From Streptomyces fuscichromogenes (GTDB lineage: Bacteria > Actinomycetota > Actinomycetes > Streptomycetales > Streptomycetaceae), in contig NZ_BMML01000007.1 in NCBI RefSeq assembly GCF_014645815.1, positions 458,359-522,358 of the forward strand: DNA of 64,000 nt. Reading direction: 5' to 3'. Made by a program: the position numbers and the translations under genes. Under the pieces are notes generated by a model. The model searched no databases. It saw nothing but the letters and a program-made list of their open reading frames with translations, and was not told where the DNA came from. Shown piece after piece: positions 16,117 through 24,556 of the stretch (position 1 is its first letter; the number at the start of each line of letters is the position of its first letter).

Positions 16117-18231
16117 ATGGCAGCGCATCGCCGTGCCTCCGGGCCGCCCGCGGAGGAGATGCTGCGGGAGTGCGCCCGTGACGTGGTGGCCGTCGCCGAA
16201 GGCATCCGCGAGGTCTCCGCACGGACCAGCTCCGTGCTGTTCGCCCCGGCGCTGACGGGTTCCGCGCGCCGCCGCCCGCGCACCGGACTCGCGGCCCGCT
16301 GGGCGCTGCTGCGGACGCTCACCAACAAGCAGGGTCTCGGCGGCTCGGCGATCGTCGCCCCCGACGGCGTCGGTCATCTGCTCGGCGCCGCGGGGGAGGC
16401 GCTGGGCCGGGAGAGCCTGGCCGCGCTGGTGGCGGTCACCTCGCTGCGGCTCCGGATCGCCGCCGTACTCCTCGACCACCCCGAGTGCGGGCACGACCCG
16501 GGGATGCGCCGGCTGACGGGCGCCGTCACCGCCGGCCACGACCCGGAGGCCGTCCGCGCCCTGCGGGCCCTCTTCAAGGACCAGGGTGCCCAGCGCTCGC
16601 TGTCCGCGCTCGCCCCGATCCTGTCCGAACTCCTCACCATCCAGGGCCTGCTGGACGAGGACCCGCTGAGCGACGAGACCGCCTGGGCGCTGGCCGCCGG
16701 CCCGGTCAGGGGCTTCGACGCCTCCCGTCTGCCGGTCCCGGACCGGGGCGAGGGCGGCGCCCAGGCCGTCGAACTGTCCGCCCGGGAAGCCGGTTCCCTC
16801 GCCACCGAGGGCTCCTTCCTCGGCTTCCTGCGCAACATCGACGCGCTCGCCGGCGACGGCCGGGTCCTCGTCCAGGACGTCCGCGGCCCCGACGGCGTGC
16901 TCCGGTACGTCGTCCAGGCCCCCGGCGCGGCCCCCGGCCGCCCCCGTGACGGCTCCCCGCAGGACTTCGCCGGGGCCTGGCGCAACCTGTTCCTGGCCGA
17001 CTCGCCCTACACCCGCTCGATCCTGCTGGCGATCCGGGACCACGGCATCCCACGCGGCGCCGACCTCGCCCTGGTCGGCCACGGCGAGGGCGGCATCGCG
17101 CTGCTGAACCTCGCGCAGGACGACGAGTTCTGCCGCGCCTACCGGGTCACCCACGTGGTCGCCGTCGGCGCACAGGTCGACGACCGCCGGCCCGCCGACC
17201 CGCGCACCTGGGTCGCCGGCATCACCGACCGGCACGACATCGTCCCGGTCCCGGAGGGCCCCGGGGCCCCGCACCCCAACCGCTACCGGGTCGACTACAC
17301 CGGCCCCACCCGCGAGTTCCCGCTCTGCCACCTGCTCCGCGTCTACATCGACCACCTGGAGACGGTGGTCCCCGAGGCCCGTGCCGATGTCGACCGGGCC
17401 CTCGCCCGCTACCACGGCCCGGTCGAACGCACCCGTGTCTACCGGCTCAGGGACCGCGGCCGCCCGCCCGAGGGCTACCCGTTCCTGGCCGTCCCGACCA
17501 CGAGCCTGGCCACCTCGGCGGGCCCGGTCGACATGCCGGTGCGCTACTACGACTCCTCCGCCGCGCACCTGTGCTTCCCGGTCGACGCCGACGTGGCCCG
17601 CAGCCTGCTGCCCGACGTCGCCTGGCTGGTGCCCACCCGGCTCGGCCGCCGCGCCCTCGCCGTGCTCTCCCTCTACGAGCACCGCTGCACCACCATCGGC
17701 CCCTACACCGAACTCGGCCTGTCGGTGCTGGTCGACGACCTGTGGCGGCCGCACGCGTACGACCTCGCCGCGGACCTGCTGCGCCGCGCCGACCTGCGCC
17801 GCACCGGACGGTACGTGGTGGCGCTCGCCGTCGCTACCGAGGAGGCACGGGCGGTGGCCGAGGAGGTCTGGGCCCAGCCGGCCGTCCGCGGATCCGCCGA
17901 CATCGACCTACAGGGGCGGGAACTGCGGCTGCACGCACCCGAGTTGGGTGTCTCGGTCGAGGGCCGTCCGGGGCCGGGCGCCCGCTGTCCCGAGGCGGAC
18001 TGGGTGTTCTACGGGCGACGGGGCGAGAGCGTCGTACGCACCCTGGTCCGCGCGCACGGCAGGCCGCGGATCCATGCCCGCCCCCGGCTGCGGCTGCGCG
18101 TCGACGGCGCCCACGGGCCGCTCGCCCGGCACCTCCAGGTCCTCGAACTCGACACCGTGCGGCCCGGGTTCGTCCTGTCCAGCCCCCGGTTCGTGGCCCA
18201 TAGAAGCGCCGGCGCGGTGCTGCCGCGCTAG
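16117..18231 (+). CDS. Fusion of a Ser-less alpha/beta-hydrolase domain and an acetoacetate-decarboxylase-like domain
   Basis: A 704-residue cytosolic protein. Residues 1 to about 190 are helical. About 195-420 resemble an alpha/beta hydrolase, but the nucleophile elbow reads LVGHGEGG: position 323 is Gly where Ser is expected (GxSxG). A candidate Asp374 (TDRHDIVP) remains. About 450-704 resemble the acetoacetate decarboxylase fold (VDMPVRYYDSSAAHLCFPV, then TIGPYTELGLSVLVDD), without a recognisable Schiff-base lysine motif. This suggests a binding rather than catalytic role. ATG 16117 has GAGGGAG 6 bases upstream. A small WxG protein gene follows 28 bp downstream. Confidence 0.78.
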   Translation: MAAHRRASGPPAEEMLRECARDVVAVAEGIREVSARTSSVLFAPALTGSARRRPRTGLAARWALLRTLTNKQGLGGSAIVAPDGVGHLLGAAGEALGRESLAALVAVTSLRLRIAAVLLDHPECGHDPGMRRLTGAVTAGHDPEAVRALRALFKDQGAQRSLSALAPILSELLTIQGLLDEDPLSDETAWALAAGPVRGFDASRLPVPDRGEGGAQAVELSAREAGSLATEGSFLGFLRNIDALAGDGRVLVQDVRGPDGVLRYVVQAPGAAPGRPRDGSPQDFAGAWRNLFLADSPYTRSILLAIRDHGIPRGADLALVGHGEGGIALLNLAQDDEFCRAYRVTHVVAVGAQVDDRRPADPRTWVAGITDRHDIVPVPEGPGAPHPNRYRVDYTGPTREFPLCHLLRVYIDHLETVVPEARADVDRALARYHGPVERTRVYRLRDRGRPPEGYPFLAVPTTSLATSAGPVDMPVRYYDSSAAHLCFPVDADVARSLLPDVAWLVPTRLGRRALAVLSLYEHRCTTIGPYTELGLSVLVDDLWRPHAYDLAADLLRRADLRRTGRYVVALAVATEEARAVAEEVWAQPAVRGSADIDLQGRELRLHAPELGVSVEGRPGPGARCPEADWVFYGRRGESVVRTLVRAHGRPRIHARPRLRLRVDGAHGPLARHLQVLELDTVRPGFVLSSPRFVAHRSAGAVLPR

Positions 18232-18259
18232 GCGTCCCTCCGAGTTGCAGGTGAGCCCC

Positions 18260-18511
18260 ATGGTGACCGAATCCCGTCCCGCCACCGCCACCCCCGAACT
18301 CCTCGCGTACGTGGACGATCTGAGGGTCGACGCGGACCGCATGGACGGCTATGCCCAGCGCTTGCGAGGTGCCGCCGAGACGCTGGGCCACTGCGCCGAG
18401 GCGCCGGAGTGGAGCGGTGCCACCCTGGAGCGGCAGGCGACGGCCTGTGTGACCGCGGCGGTACAACTACGGGCGGCCGCGGCCGCGTTGCTCTCGCATG
18501 CGACGGAGTGA
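18260..18511 (+). CDS. 83-residue helical WxG-motif protein
   Basis: Starts at ATG 18260 (AGGTGAG just upstream; GTG 18251 is an in-frame alternative). The sequence is almost wholly helical: VDDLRVDADRMDGYAQRL, then a central EWSGATLE, then a second Ala-rich helix. Two helices joined by a W-x-G turn in a protein under 100 residues is the pattern of WXG100/ESAT-6-like proteins of type VII secretion. The match is by layout only, and no ESX machinery is in the window. It follows the 704-residue fusion protein by 28 bp and is likely cotranscribed. Confidence 0.7.
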   Translation: MVTESRPATATPELLAYVDDLRVDADRMDGYAQRLRGAAETLGHCAEAPEWSGATLERQATACVTAAVQLRAAAAALLSHATE

Positions 18512-18535
18512 GCGGCGGCCTCGGGGCACGCGGCG

Positions 18536-18561
18536 CGGCCGGGACGAGGGAGTCCCGGCCG
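18536..18561. terminator. Hairpin between convergent genes
   Basis: CGGCCGGGAC (18536-18545) pairs with GTCCCGGCCG (18552-18561), 10 bp with a six-base loop, between the WxG gene and the HATPase gene. Confidence 0.75.
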
Positions 18562-18658
18562 GATCGTGTCGGTGGCGGCTCAGCCGGCCGGAGCGGTGTG
18601 GGGTTGCTCCGGGCCGGGCTTGGGGCGGGTGCGGGTCCAGGACGGGTCTGCGGCGGGA

Positions 18659-19333
18659 TCAGGAGTGGGGGGACGGTCCATGGGTCGGCGGGCCTCCTGA
18701 GGTGTGGGGGGTGGTGAGCGGTGCGTCCGGTGCCGTCGACAGTTCGGCCCAGACGACGCGGGCCGTGGGCCGTCCCTCCGGCGCGGCGGTGACACCCCAG
18801 TCGAGACTGAGCGCGTCGACGAGGAACAGGCCGCGGCCGTTCTGCTCGTCGGGTCTGGCCCGCCGGGGCGCCGGGAGCGTGATGCTCCCGTTCTGGTCCT
18901 CGACCTCGATGCGGATCCGGTCGGCGTCGGCGTGCACCCGGCAGATGATCCGCCGGCCGGCCGAGTGCACGATCGCGTTGGTGACCAGCTCCGAGGTCAC
19001 CAGGACCGCGTTGTCGACGGCCTCCTCGGACACGCCCCACGAGCCGAGCAGCTCGCCCACGCTCCGGCGGGCGTTGCCCACCGCGCGCGGGGTCGGCGCC
19101 AGGTCGAAGGCCCGGCTGTGCAGAGTGGGACGGTCCCCGGAGGCGAACCGGTCGAGGCCTTGCGGCCCAGGGAGTCGACCGAGGCGTTCGCCTCCGGGTG
19201 GTCTGGGGATGCCCGTCGCGTCCGACGGGCGGTGCGGGCCCTCGGCGGCGGCCGCCAGGACCGGCCGCGGCAGGGCGGGTACGTGGTCCTCGGGCAGTCG
19301 GTCGAGTGGCTGGGGGAGAGAGGGCGGGGCCAT
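18659..19333 (-). CDS. RsbW-like HATPase (anti-sigma-factor type kinase)
   Basis: A 224-residue cytosolic protein starting at ATG 19333, with AAAGG upstream. After a Pro-rich N-terminus of about 80 residues, the HATPase_c domain runs to about 200 with the N box LVTSELVTNAIVHSAG and the G2 box NGRGLFLVDALS. Such proteins bind and sometimes phosphorylate anti-sigma antagonists. It is divergent from an XRE regulator and DUF397 gene, the arrangement seen in WhiJ/AbaA-type loci of Streptomyces. A longer in-frame start at 19822 would cross the XRE start and is rejected. Confidence 0.88.
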   Translation of the reverse strand: MAPPSLPQPLDRLPEDHVPALPRPVLAAAAEGPHRPSDATGIPRPPGGERLGRLPGPQGLDRFASGDRPTLHSRAFDLAPTPRAVGNARRSVGELLGSWGVSEEAVDNAVLVTSELVTNAIVHSAGRRIICRVHADADRIRIEVEDQNGSITLPAPRRARPDEQNGRGLFLVDALSLDWGVTAAPEGRPTARVVWAELSTAPDAPLTTPHTSGGPPTHGPSPHS

Positions 19334-19661
19334 CGCCGTGCGCCTTTCGTCCGGCTTCGCAGCGTGGGGGTCGAGCGGTTGTGTCGGCCCCGGGCCACTC
19401 GGGGTGCAGACGACGACCCGTGCCTGGACGGCGCCGGACCGCAGCTCAGTCTCCCCCAACTGGACTGCTTCGCCTGCTCCTTGGTCGGCCGGAGCAGTAA
19501 GCCCACTCTGGCATCCGGCAACATCGCCTCGCAACCGGCAAGTTGAAAATTGCAAGAAGCGAAGTGCATGCTGCTCCCGACAAGAAGTGATCGAACGCGT
19601 CCGTGAACGATCACGAGCACGTGAGACGGTGACCCTGAAACCTGGTGTGAGGGGGTAGGGC
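19334..19661. other. Divergent intergenic region of the WhiJ/AbaA-like locus
   Basis: A comparatively AT-rich stretch. It holds a perfect 7-bp inverted repeat, GTGATCG (19587-19593) and CGATCAC (19608-19614), close to the XRE start, and small repeats such as CAACCGGCAAGTTG. The inverted repeat is a candidate site for the XRE protein. No gene is seen. Confidence 0.45.
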
Positions 19662-20537
19662 GTGACCTCGGAGACCGACTGGGGCGGAGCCCCGTCCGTC
19701 CTGCGCATGATCCTGGGCAGACAGCTGGAGGAGATGCGGACCCGGGCCGGCCTGACCTTCGAGCAGGCCGCGGCCGCGATCGGGGTCAGCCACTCCACCA
19801 TCCGCCGGATGGAGGCCGCCAAGGTGGCCCGGCTCCGGCTGGCCGACGCCGAGAAGCTCCTGCAGGTCTACGGCGTGACGGACCGCCAGGAGGTGGACAC
19901 CTTCCTCCAGTCGGTGCGCGAGGCCAACAAGCGCGGCTGGTGGCACACCTACCGCGATGTGATGCCGGACTGGTTCGCCGCGTATCTGAGCCTGGAGCAG
20001 GCGGCGTTGCAGATCCGCGCCTACGAGAACCAGTTCGTGCACGGCCTGTTGCAGACCAGGGAGTACGCCGCCGCCCTGCTCGGGGCCGGCAACCCGCACG
20101 CGGCGACCGAGGCCACCGAGCGCATGGTGGCCCTGCGCATGCGCCGCCAGGAGCTGATCACCCGCCCGGCGCCGCCGCGGCTGTGGGTCGTGATGGACGA
20201 GACGGTGCTGCGCTGGCCGGTCGGCGGCGCCGGGGTGATGCGCGCCCAGATCGGCCATCTGATCGAGATCAACCGGCTGCCCAACGTCACCTTGCAGATC
20301 ATGCCGTTCGCCAACGGCCCGCACCCCGCCATGCGCGCCGGTGCGTACCACCTCTTCCGGTTCCGGGCACCCGAGCTGCCCGACATCGTCTATCTCAACG
20401 GCCTGGTGGGCGCTGTCTACCTGGACAAGAGCGACGACGTCGTGGTCTATCGCGAGGCCCTGGACCGGTTGGGCGCGCAGGCAGCGCCCGCCAGAAAGAC
20501 CGAGGCCCTCCTCGGTGCGATTCGCAAGGAGCTCTAG
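19662..20537 (+). CDS. XRE-family regulator with DUF5753 (WhiJ/AbaA-like locus)
   Basis: A 291-residue DNA-binding protein. The N-terminal helix-turn-helix (about 12-70, LTFEQAAAAIGVSHSTIRRME) is followed by the DUF5753 domain (about 95-280, with QIRAYENQFVHGLLQTREYA and PNVTLQIMPF). The start is GTG 19662 with GAGGGGG upstream. Its stop codon overlaps the DUF397 start by one base (TAGTG), so translation is coupled. Regulators of this type control development or antibiotic production together with their DUF397 and HATPase neighbours. Confidence 0.95.
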   Translation: MTSETDWGGAPSVLRMILGRQLEEMRTRAGLTFEQAAAAIGVSHSTIRRMEAAKVARLRLADAEKLLQVYGVTDRQEVDTFLQSVREANKRGWWHTYRDVMPDWFAAYLSLEQAALQIRAYENQFVHGLLQTREYAAALLGAGNPHAATEATERMVALRMRRQELITRPAPPRLWVVMDETVLRWPVGGAGVMRAQIGHLIEINRLPNVTLQIMPFANGPHPAMRAGAYHLFRFRAPELPDIVYLNGLVGAVYLDKSDDVVVYREALDRLGAQAAPARKTEALLGAIRKEL

Positions 20538-20773
20538 TGCACCACCTCATACGCAACGGCATTCCGTCCCGGCAACTCGGCGCGCGCGGCTGGTCCAAGC
20601 CGTGGAGCGACGACGCCGGCGGTGCCTGCGTCGAAGTGAAGAAGCTGGCCGACGGCCGGGTCGCGGTACGCCAGTCGACCGACCCCGACGGTCCGGCGCT
20701 GGTCTTCACGCCGCGTGAGATGACGAGTTTCCTGTCCGGAGTGAAGGCGGGTGACGCCGACTTCCTGATGTGA
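20537..20773 (+). CDS. DUF397 small protein
   Basis: A 78-residue protein starting at GTG 20537, overlapping the XRE stop codon by one base. It has the DUF397 signature: GWSKPWSDDAGGACVEVK, then VAVRQSTDPDGPALVFTP and a C-terminal FLSGVKAGDAD. Members bind or antagonise the adjacent XRE regulator, in a manner likened to toxin-antitoxin or anti-regulator pairs. Confidence 0.95.
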   Translation: MHHLIRNGIPSRQLGARGWSKPWSDDAGGACVEVKKLADGRVAVRQSTDPDGPALVFTPREMTSFLSGVKAGDADFLM

Positions 20774-20878
20774 TCGGTTTTCCCGTAACTTCCTTGCTAT
20801 AGCTGATCGTTCAACCAACCCCCCACCTCTGACGCATCACCCGCAGTCCATCGAACACCCCGCATCCCCCTCATCTGA

Positions 20879-21709
20879 ATGGGAGTCACGGCGTTGCCCG
20901 ACAACGGATGGCCGGCCGACCGCATCGACACCGAGAACGCGCACTCCGCGCGGATCTACGACTACATCCTGGGCGGCAAGGACTACTACCCCGCCGACCA
21001 GGAGGCGGGTGACGCGATGTCCCGGGAGTGGCCCGCGCTCCCGATCCACATGCGCGCCAACCGCGACTGGATGAACCGTGCCGTGCGCTGGCTCGCCGAG
21101 GAGGCGGGCATGCGTCAGTTCCTGGACGTCGGGACCGGCATCCCCACCTCCCCGAACCTCCACGAGATCGCCCAGGCGGTGTCCCCGGACTCCCGGGTGG
21201 TCTACGTGGACAACGACCCCATCGTCCTCACCCTGTCCCAGGGCCTGCTCTCCAGCACGCCCGAGGGCAGGACGGCGTACATCGAGGCCGACTTCCGTGA
21301 CCTGACGGACCTCTTCGACGCCCCCGAACTGCGCGAGACCCTCGACCTGGACAAGCCGGTCGCGCTCACGGTGATCGCCATCGTGCACTTCATGCTCGAC
21401 GCGGACGACGCGGTCGGTGTCGTACGCCGCCTCCTCGAACCGCTGCCCTCCGGCAGCTACCTGGCGATGTCCATCGGCACGGCCGAGTTCGCGCCCGAGG
21501 AGGTGGGCCGGGTCGCCCGCGAGTACGCGGCCCGCAACATGCCGATGCGGCTGCGCACCATCGACGAGGCCGACGCCTTCTTCGAGGGCCTGGAACTGGT
21601 CGAGCCGGGCATCGTCCAGGTCCACAAGTGGCACCCGGACGGCACCGGCGAGCAGGGCATCCGCGACGAGGACATCGCGATGTACGGAGCGGTCGCCCGC
21701 AAGCCGTGA
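20879..21709 (+). CDS. DUF574 SAM-dependent methyltransferase-like protein
   Basis: A 276-residue protein of the actinobacterial DUF574 family with a class I methyltransferase fold. Motif I is FLDVGTGIPTSPNLHE, then VVYVDNDPIV and YIEADFRDL; the family-typical ARIYDYILGGKDYYPAD is at the N-terminus. The substrate is unknown. ATG 20879 gives the longest form but has no ribosome site. TTG 20894, five codons later, has GGGAG eight bases upstream and may be the true start. Genes of this family often sit near XRE/DUF397 pairs, as here. A strong terminator follows. Confidence 0.88.
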   Translation: MGVTALPDNGWPADRIDTENAHSARIYDYILGGKDYYPADQEAGDAMSREWPALPIHMRANRDWMNRAVRWLAEEAGMRQFLDVGTGIPTSPNLHEIAQAVSPDSRVVYVDNDPIVLTLSQGLLSSTPEGRTAYIEADFRDLTDLFDAPELRETLDLDKPVALTVIAIVHFMLDADDAVGVVRRLLEPLPSGSYLAMSIGTAEFAPEEVGRVAREYAARNMPMRLRTIDEADAFFEGLELVEPGIVQVHKWHPDGTGEQGIRDEDIAMYGAVARKP

Positions 21710-21717
21710 CACCGGCT

Positions 21718-21757
21718 CCGTGCCGGGGCCCGGCTCACCTTCCCGGCCCCGGCACGG
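21718..21757. terminator. 13-bp stem terminator between convergent genes
   Basis: CCGTGCCGGGGCC (21718-21730) pairs perfectly with GGCCCCGGCACGG (21745-21757), between the methyltransferase and NPP1 genes. Confidence 0.88.
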
Positions 21758-21885
21758 TCGTTGCGCGGTTACCGTTGACGGGCACCGCCACCGGGGCGGA
21801 CGGCGCCACGGGTGTCGAGGTCGGGTACGAGACCTCCCCGAAGGCATCCGCCCCGCGGACGGCGGACCGGACAGTCCGGCCCGGC

Positions 21886-22671
21886 TCAGGCGTTCGGGTC
21901 GAACGAGATCCCGGACGGCATCGAGTACCCCAGGTTGGCGTTGAACGAGCCGTCCTTGATCTTGATGGTGGCGGAGCCGAAGTCCGCGTTCATCAGCTTG
22001 TCGCGGTAGCCCGCCGGGTAGCCGTCCCAGCCCACCAGCCGCGGGAAGAACCAGCCGCCGGTGGCGTTCTCCGGCGGGTCGTCGTTGGAGTTGGCGAACC
22101 GGAAGTCGTGGGTGGACAGGCCGTCCTTGTGGTAGACGATCTTCGGATGGGTGCCGTCGAACCGGATCGCCGAGGCGGCCGCCACCTGGTAGCTGCTGTG
22201 CTGGGACACCGAGACGTACTGCACCTGATTGTTCTGGATCCACACGATGACGTGTTCCCAGTCGTGCCGGTGCCCGATGGCCAGCGGCCCGTACGTCGCC
22301 TGGTCCTTCTCGAAGTAGCTGGCGTACATCACCGCGCACCAGCCGTTGTTGCACTTCTCGCGGGAGTAGGTGTTGGCGTTGGCCAGCTGCGCGTAGTCGT
22401 GGCAGTGGCCGTTGACGTCACCGCCGAGCGCGAGGCCGGGGTTGAGGGTGCCGTCGGCGCCGATGGCCGCGGTGGCGTAGCAGCCGTCGCCGTCGTAGTC
22501 GTAGGCCGGGGAGAACGTCTGCTCCACACCGTCGGCGTTCTGCGGCAGCAGCGTCAGGACGTCGGCGTGCGCGGTGGCGGGCAGGGCGACCACCAGCGCG
22601 AGCGCGCCGAGAGCCGCGGCAAGGGCCCTGCGCAGCGGCCGTCTGCGGGTGGGGGGTTGCGGGTCGGACAT
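21886..22671 (-). CDS. Secreted NPP1 (NLP, necrosis-inducing) protein
   Basis: A 261-residue protein with a signal peptide (residues 1 to about 36, RRALAAALGALALVVALPATAHA). The mature part is an NPP1 domain with the hallmark heptapeptide GHRHDWE intact, followed by HVIVW. Four cysteines (GDGCYA, GHCHDY, EKCNNGWC) fit the NLP type with two disulfides. NLPs from plant-associated microbes bind sphingolipids and lyse plant membranes, but many in saprophytes are not toxic, so activity cannot be assumed. It is divergent from the carboxylesterase-like gene across 229 bp. Confidence 0.95.
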   Translation of the reverse strand: MSDPQPPTRRRPLRRALAAALGALALVVALPATAHADVLTLLPQNADGVEQTFSPAYDYDGDGCYATAAIGADGTLNPGLALGGDVNGHCHDYAQLANANTYSREKCNNGWCAVMYASYFEKDQATYGPLAIGHRHDWEHVIVWIQNNQVQYVSVSQHSSYQVAAASAIRFDGTHPKIVYHKDGLSTHDFRFANSNDDPPENATGGWFFPRLVGWDGYPAGYRDKLMNADFGSATIKIKDGSFNANLGYSMPSGISFDPNA

Positions 22672-22746
22672 CTCGACTCCCTGTCTGTGAAAGGCGAAGC
22701 GGAGTCTGACAGTCGGCCCAGGCCGGCGAACACCCTCACGACTTAA

Positions 22747-22759
22747 CTTTGGCCCAAAG
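22747..22759. promoter_or_regulatory. Palindrome in NPP1/esterase-like divergent promoter region
   Basis: CTTTGG-C-CCAAAG is a perfect 6-bp inverted repeat in an AT-richer patch 76 bp upstream of the NPP1 start. It is a candidate operator only. Confidence 0.3.
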
Positions 22760-22900
22760 ACAATTGAACGGTCGCCTCGACTTCCGCCCCTTCAGGAGCT
22801 GTTGACCTGCTGTGAGTCGCCCGGATGCGGTTGCCGCGCGGATCCCCCCACGCCAGGCTTCTCGTCGGCTCGTCCCCCCCACCGCCCGAAAGGGAATCCC

Positions 22901-24550
22901 GTGAGCGACACAGACCTGCCCTCCGCCCCGCTGAACCGGCGCGGCTTTCTCGGTGCCGCCGCCGCGGCCGGACTGCTCGGCACCCTGTCCACACCGGCCG
23001 CGGCGAAGACCTCGGCCGCCACCGTGATATCCACGGAGTCCGGCCAGGTCACCGGAGTCCAGGGCGGCCTGCGCGGCGTCACCGTCTACAAGGGTGTCCC
23101 GTACGCCGACACCACCGCCGGCGCCAACCGCTGGCGCCCGCCGCAGCCGGCCCCCTCCTGGAACGGGGTGCGGGCCGCCGACTCCTGGGGCCCCGCCTGC
23201 CCGCAGCCGGTCACGGACATCCCCGCCGACCAGGTGCCCGCGTTCGGCGAGGACTGCCTGAACCTCAACATCTGGACGGCGGACTCCGGTTCGGGCGACG
23301 GCCGCCCCGTCCTCGTCTGGCTGTACGGCGGCGACCGGGCCCTGTGGGCGGGCCAGGAGATCTACAACGGCTCCCTGCTCGCCTCCAAGGGAGTGGTGGT
23401 CGTGACCCCCGACCACCGGGTCGGCCCGCTCGGCGGTCTCGCCCACCCCGAGCTGACCGCCGAGTCCGCGTACGGCGGCTCCGGCAACTGGGGGATCCAG
23501 GACGTCGTCGCGGCGCTCGAGTGGGTCCGGCGCAACATCGGCGCGTTCGGCGGTGACCCGGACCGGGTCACCCTGGGCGGCTGGGGACAGGGCGCGTCCA
23601 TCGTGAACATCCTGCTCGCGTCCCGCCGCGCCAGGGGCCTCTACCACCGCGCCCTGCTCTCCTCGGGGGTCCGGTACACCAGGGACCCGGGACTCGCCCA
23701 GGGTGCCGGACGCTACCGGGACCTCGCCGACGCCGAGACCGACGGCACCGCCTTCGCCGCCCGGCTGGGCGCCGCCGACCTCGCGGGCCTGCGCGCGCTG
23801 GCCGCCGACGACCTCGTCACCCGGGCCGCCGCCGACACCGCCGCCGACTTCGGGCACGTCCTGGACGGATACGTCCTGCCCGACACCTACACCGCCGTGC
23901 TGAAGGCCTGCGCCGAGACCGACGTGCCCGTTCTGACCGGCGTCTGCAAGGACGCGAACGGCGCCTCGCCCGGCCTGAAGCTGACCCTCGACGCGTTCCA
24001 GGCCTACGCCCGCTCCGAGTTCGGCCCGCTGGGGCTGGCGGACACCTTCCTGAGCCTGTACCCGGCGGACAGCGACACGACGGCCGCCCGGCAGTTCAGC
24101 GCCTACGCCCGGGACGAGGAACGCGTCTCGGCCTTCCTGTGGGCGACCCAGTTCAAGACCACGGCCGCCAACTCCAGTGACGTGTACACCTACTTCTGGA
24201 CCCGGGTCCCGCCCGGGTACGACGACACGAACCCCGTCATCGGCACCGACGCGACCGGTGCCTTCGAGGGCTCGGACGTCTACTACCTGCTCGGCTACCT
24301 CTACAACACCGGTCGCCCCTGGACCTCCAAGGACTACGACATCGCCGACACCACCGCCTCCTACGTCGCCCGGTTCGCCGCCACCGGCGACCCGAACGGC
24401 AGTTCCCTGGCCGACTGGCCCGCCCTCGCCACCGACACCCCGCAGACCATGGAACTCGGCGCGGGCTTCGGCACCCTGGCGGTGGCCGACAGCGACGCCA
24501 AGCTCGCCTTCCTGCAGACGTACCTGCAGTCGCAGACCACGGAGTTCTGA
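22901..24550 (+). CDS. Tat-exported carboxylesterase type B-fold pseudoenzyme
   Basis: A 549-residue protein with a twin-arginine signal (NRRGFLGAAAAAGLLG). The type B carboxylesterase fold is clear throughout (GVPYADTTAGANRWRPPQP, EDCLNLNIW, GNWGIQDVVAALEWVRRNI, FGGDPDRVTLGGWGQG). The catalytic positions are changed: the GESAG nucleophile is Gly229 (GWGQG), the oxyanion loop HGGG reads YGGD, the GxxKDEG glutamate reads GVCKDANG (Ala352), and the AFHGS histidine reads AFEGS (Glu456). It is therefore probably a non-catalytic binding protein. GTG 22901 has AAAGGGA upstream. It converges on a phosphatase gene 6 bp away. Confidence 0.85.
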   Translation: MSDTDLPSAPLNRRGFLGAAAAAGLLGTLSTPAAAKTSAATVISTESGQVTGVQGGLRGVTVYKGVPYADTTAGANRWRPPQPAPSWNGVRAADSWGPACPQPVTDIPADQVPAFGEDCLNLNIWTADSGSGDGRPVLVWLYGGDRALWAGQEIYNGSLLASKGVVVVTPDHRVGPLGGLAHPELTAESAYGGSGNWGIQDVVAALEWVRRNIGAFGGDPDRVTLGGWGQGASIVNILLASRRARGLYHRALLSSGVRYTRDPGLAQGAGRYRDLADAETDGTAFAARLGAADLAGLRALAADDLVTRAAADTAADFGHVLDGYVLPDTYTAVLKACAETDVPVLTGVCKDANGASPGLKLTLDAFQAYARSEFGPLGLADTFLSLYPADSDTTAARQFSAYARDEERVSAFLWATQFKTTAANSSDVYTYFWTRVPPGYDDTNPVIGTDATGAFEGSDVYYLLGYLYNTGRPWTSKDYDIADTTASYVARFAATGDPNGSSLADWPALATDTPQTMELGAGFGTLAVADSDAKLAFLQTYLQSQTTEF

Positions 24551-24556
24551 GACCCG

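Noticed and set aside
14112..18511. A biosynthetic gene cluster around the lipase and hydrolase genes
   Set aside because: No polyketide, peptide, terpene or RiPP core enzyme is present; the genes look independently expressed.
19334..19822. N-terminal extension of the HATPase to 19822
   Set aside because: It would run through the divergent promoter and into the XRE coding region.
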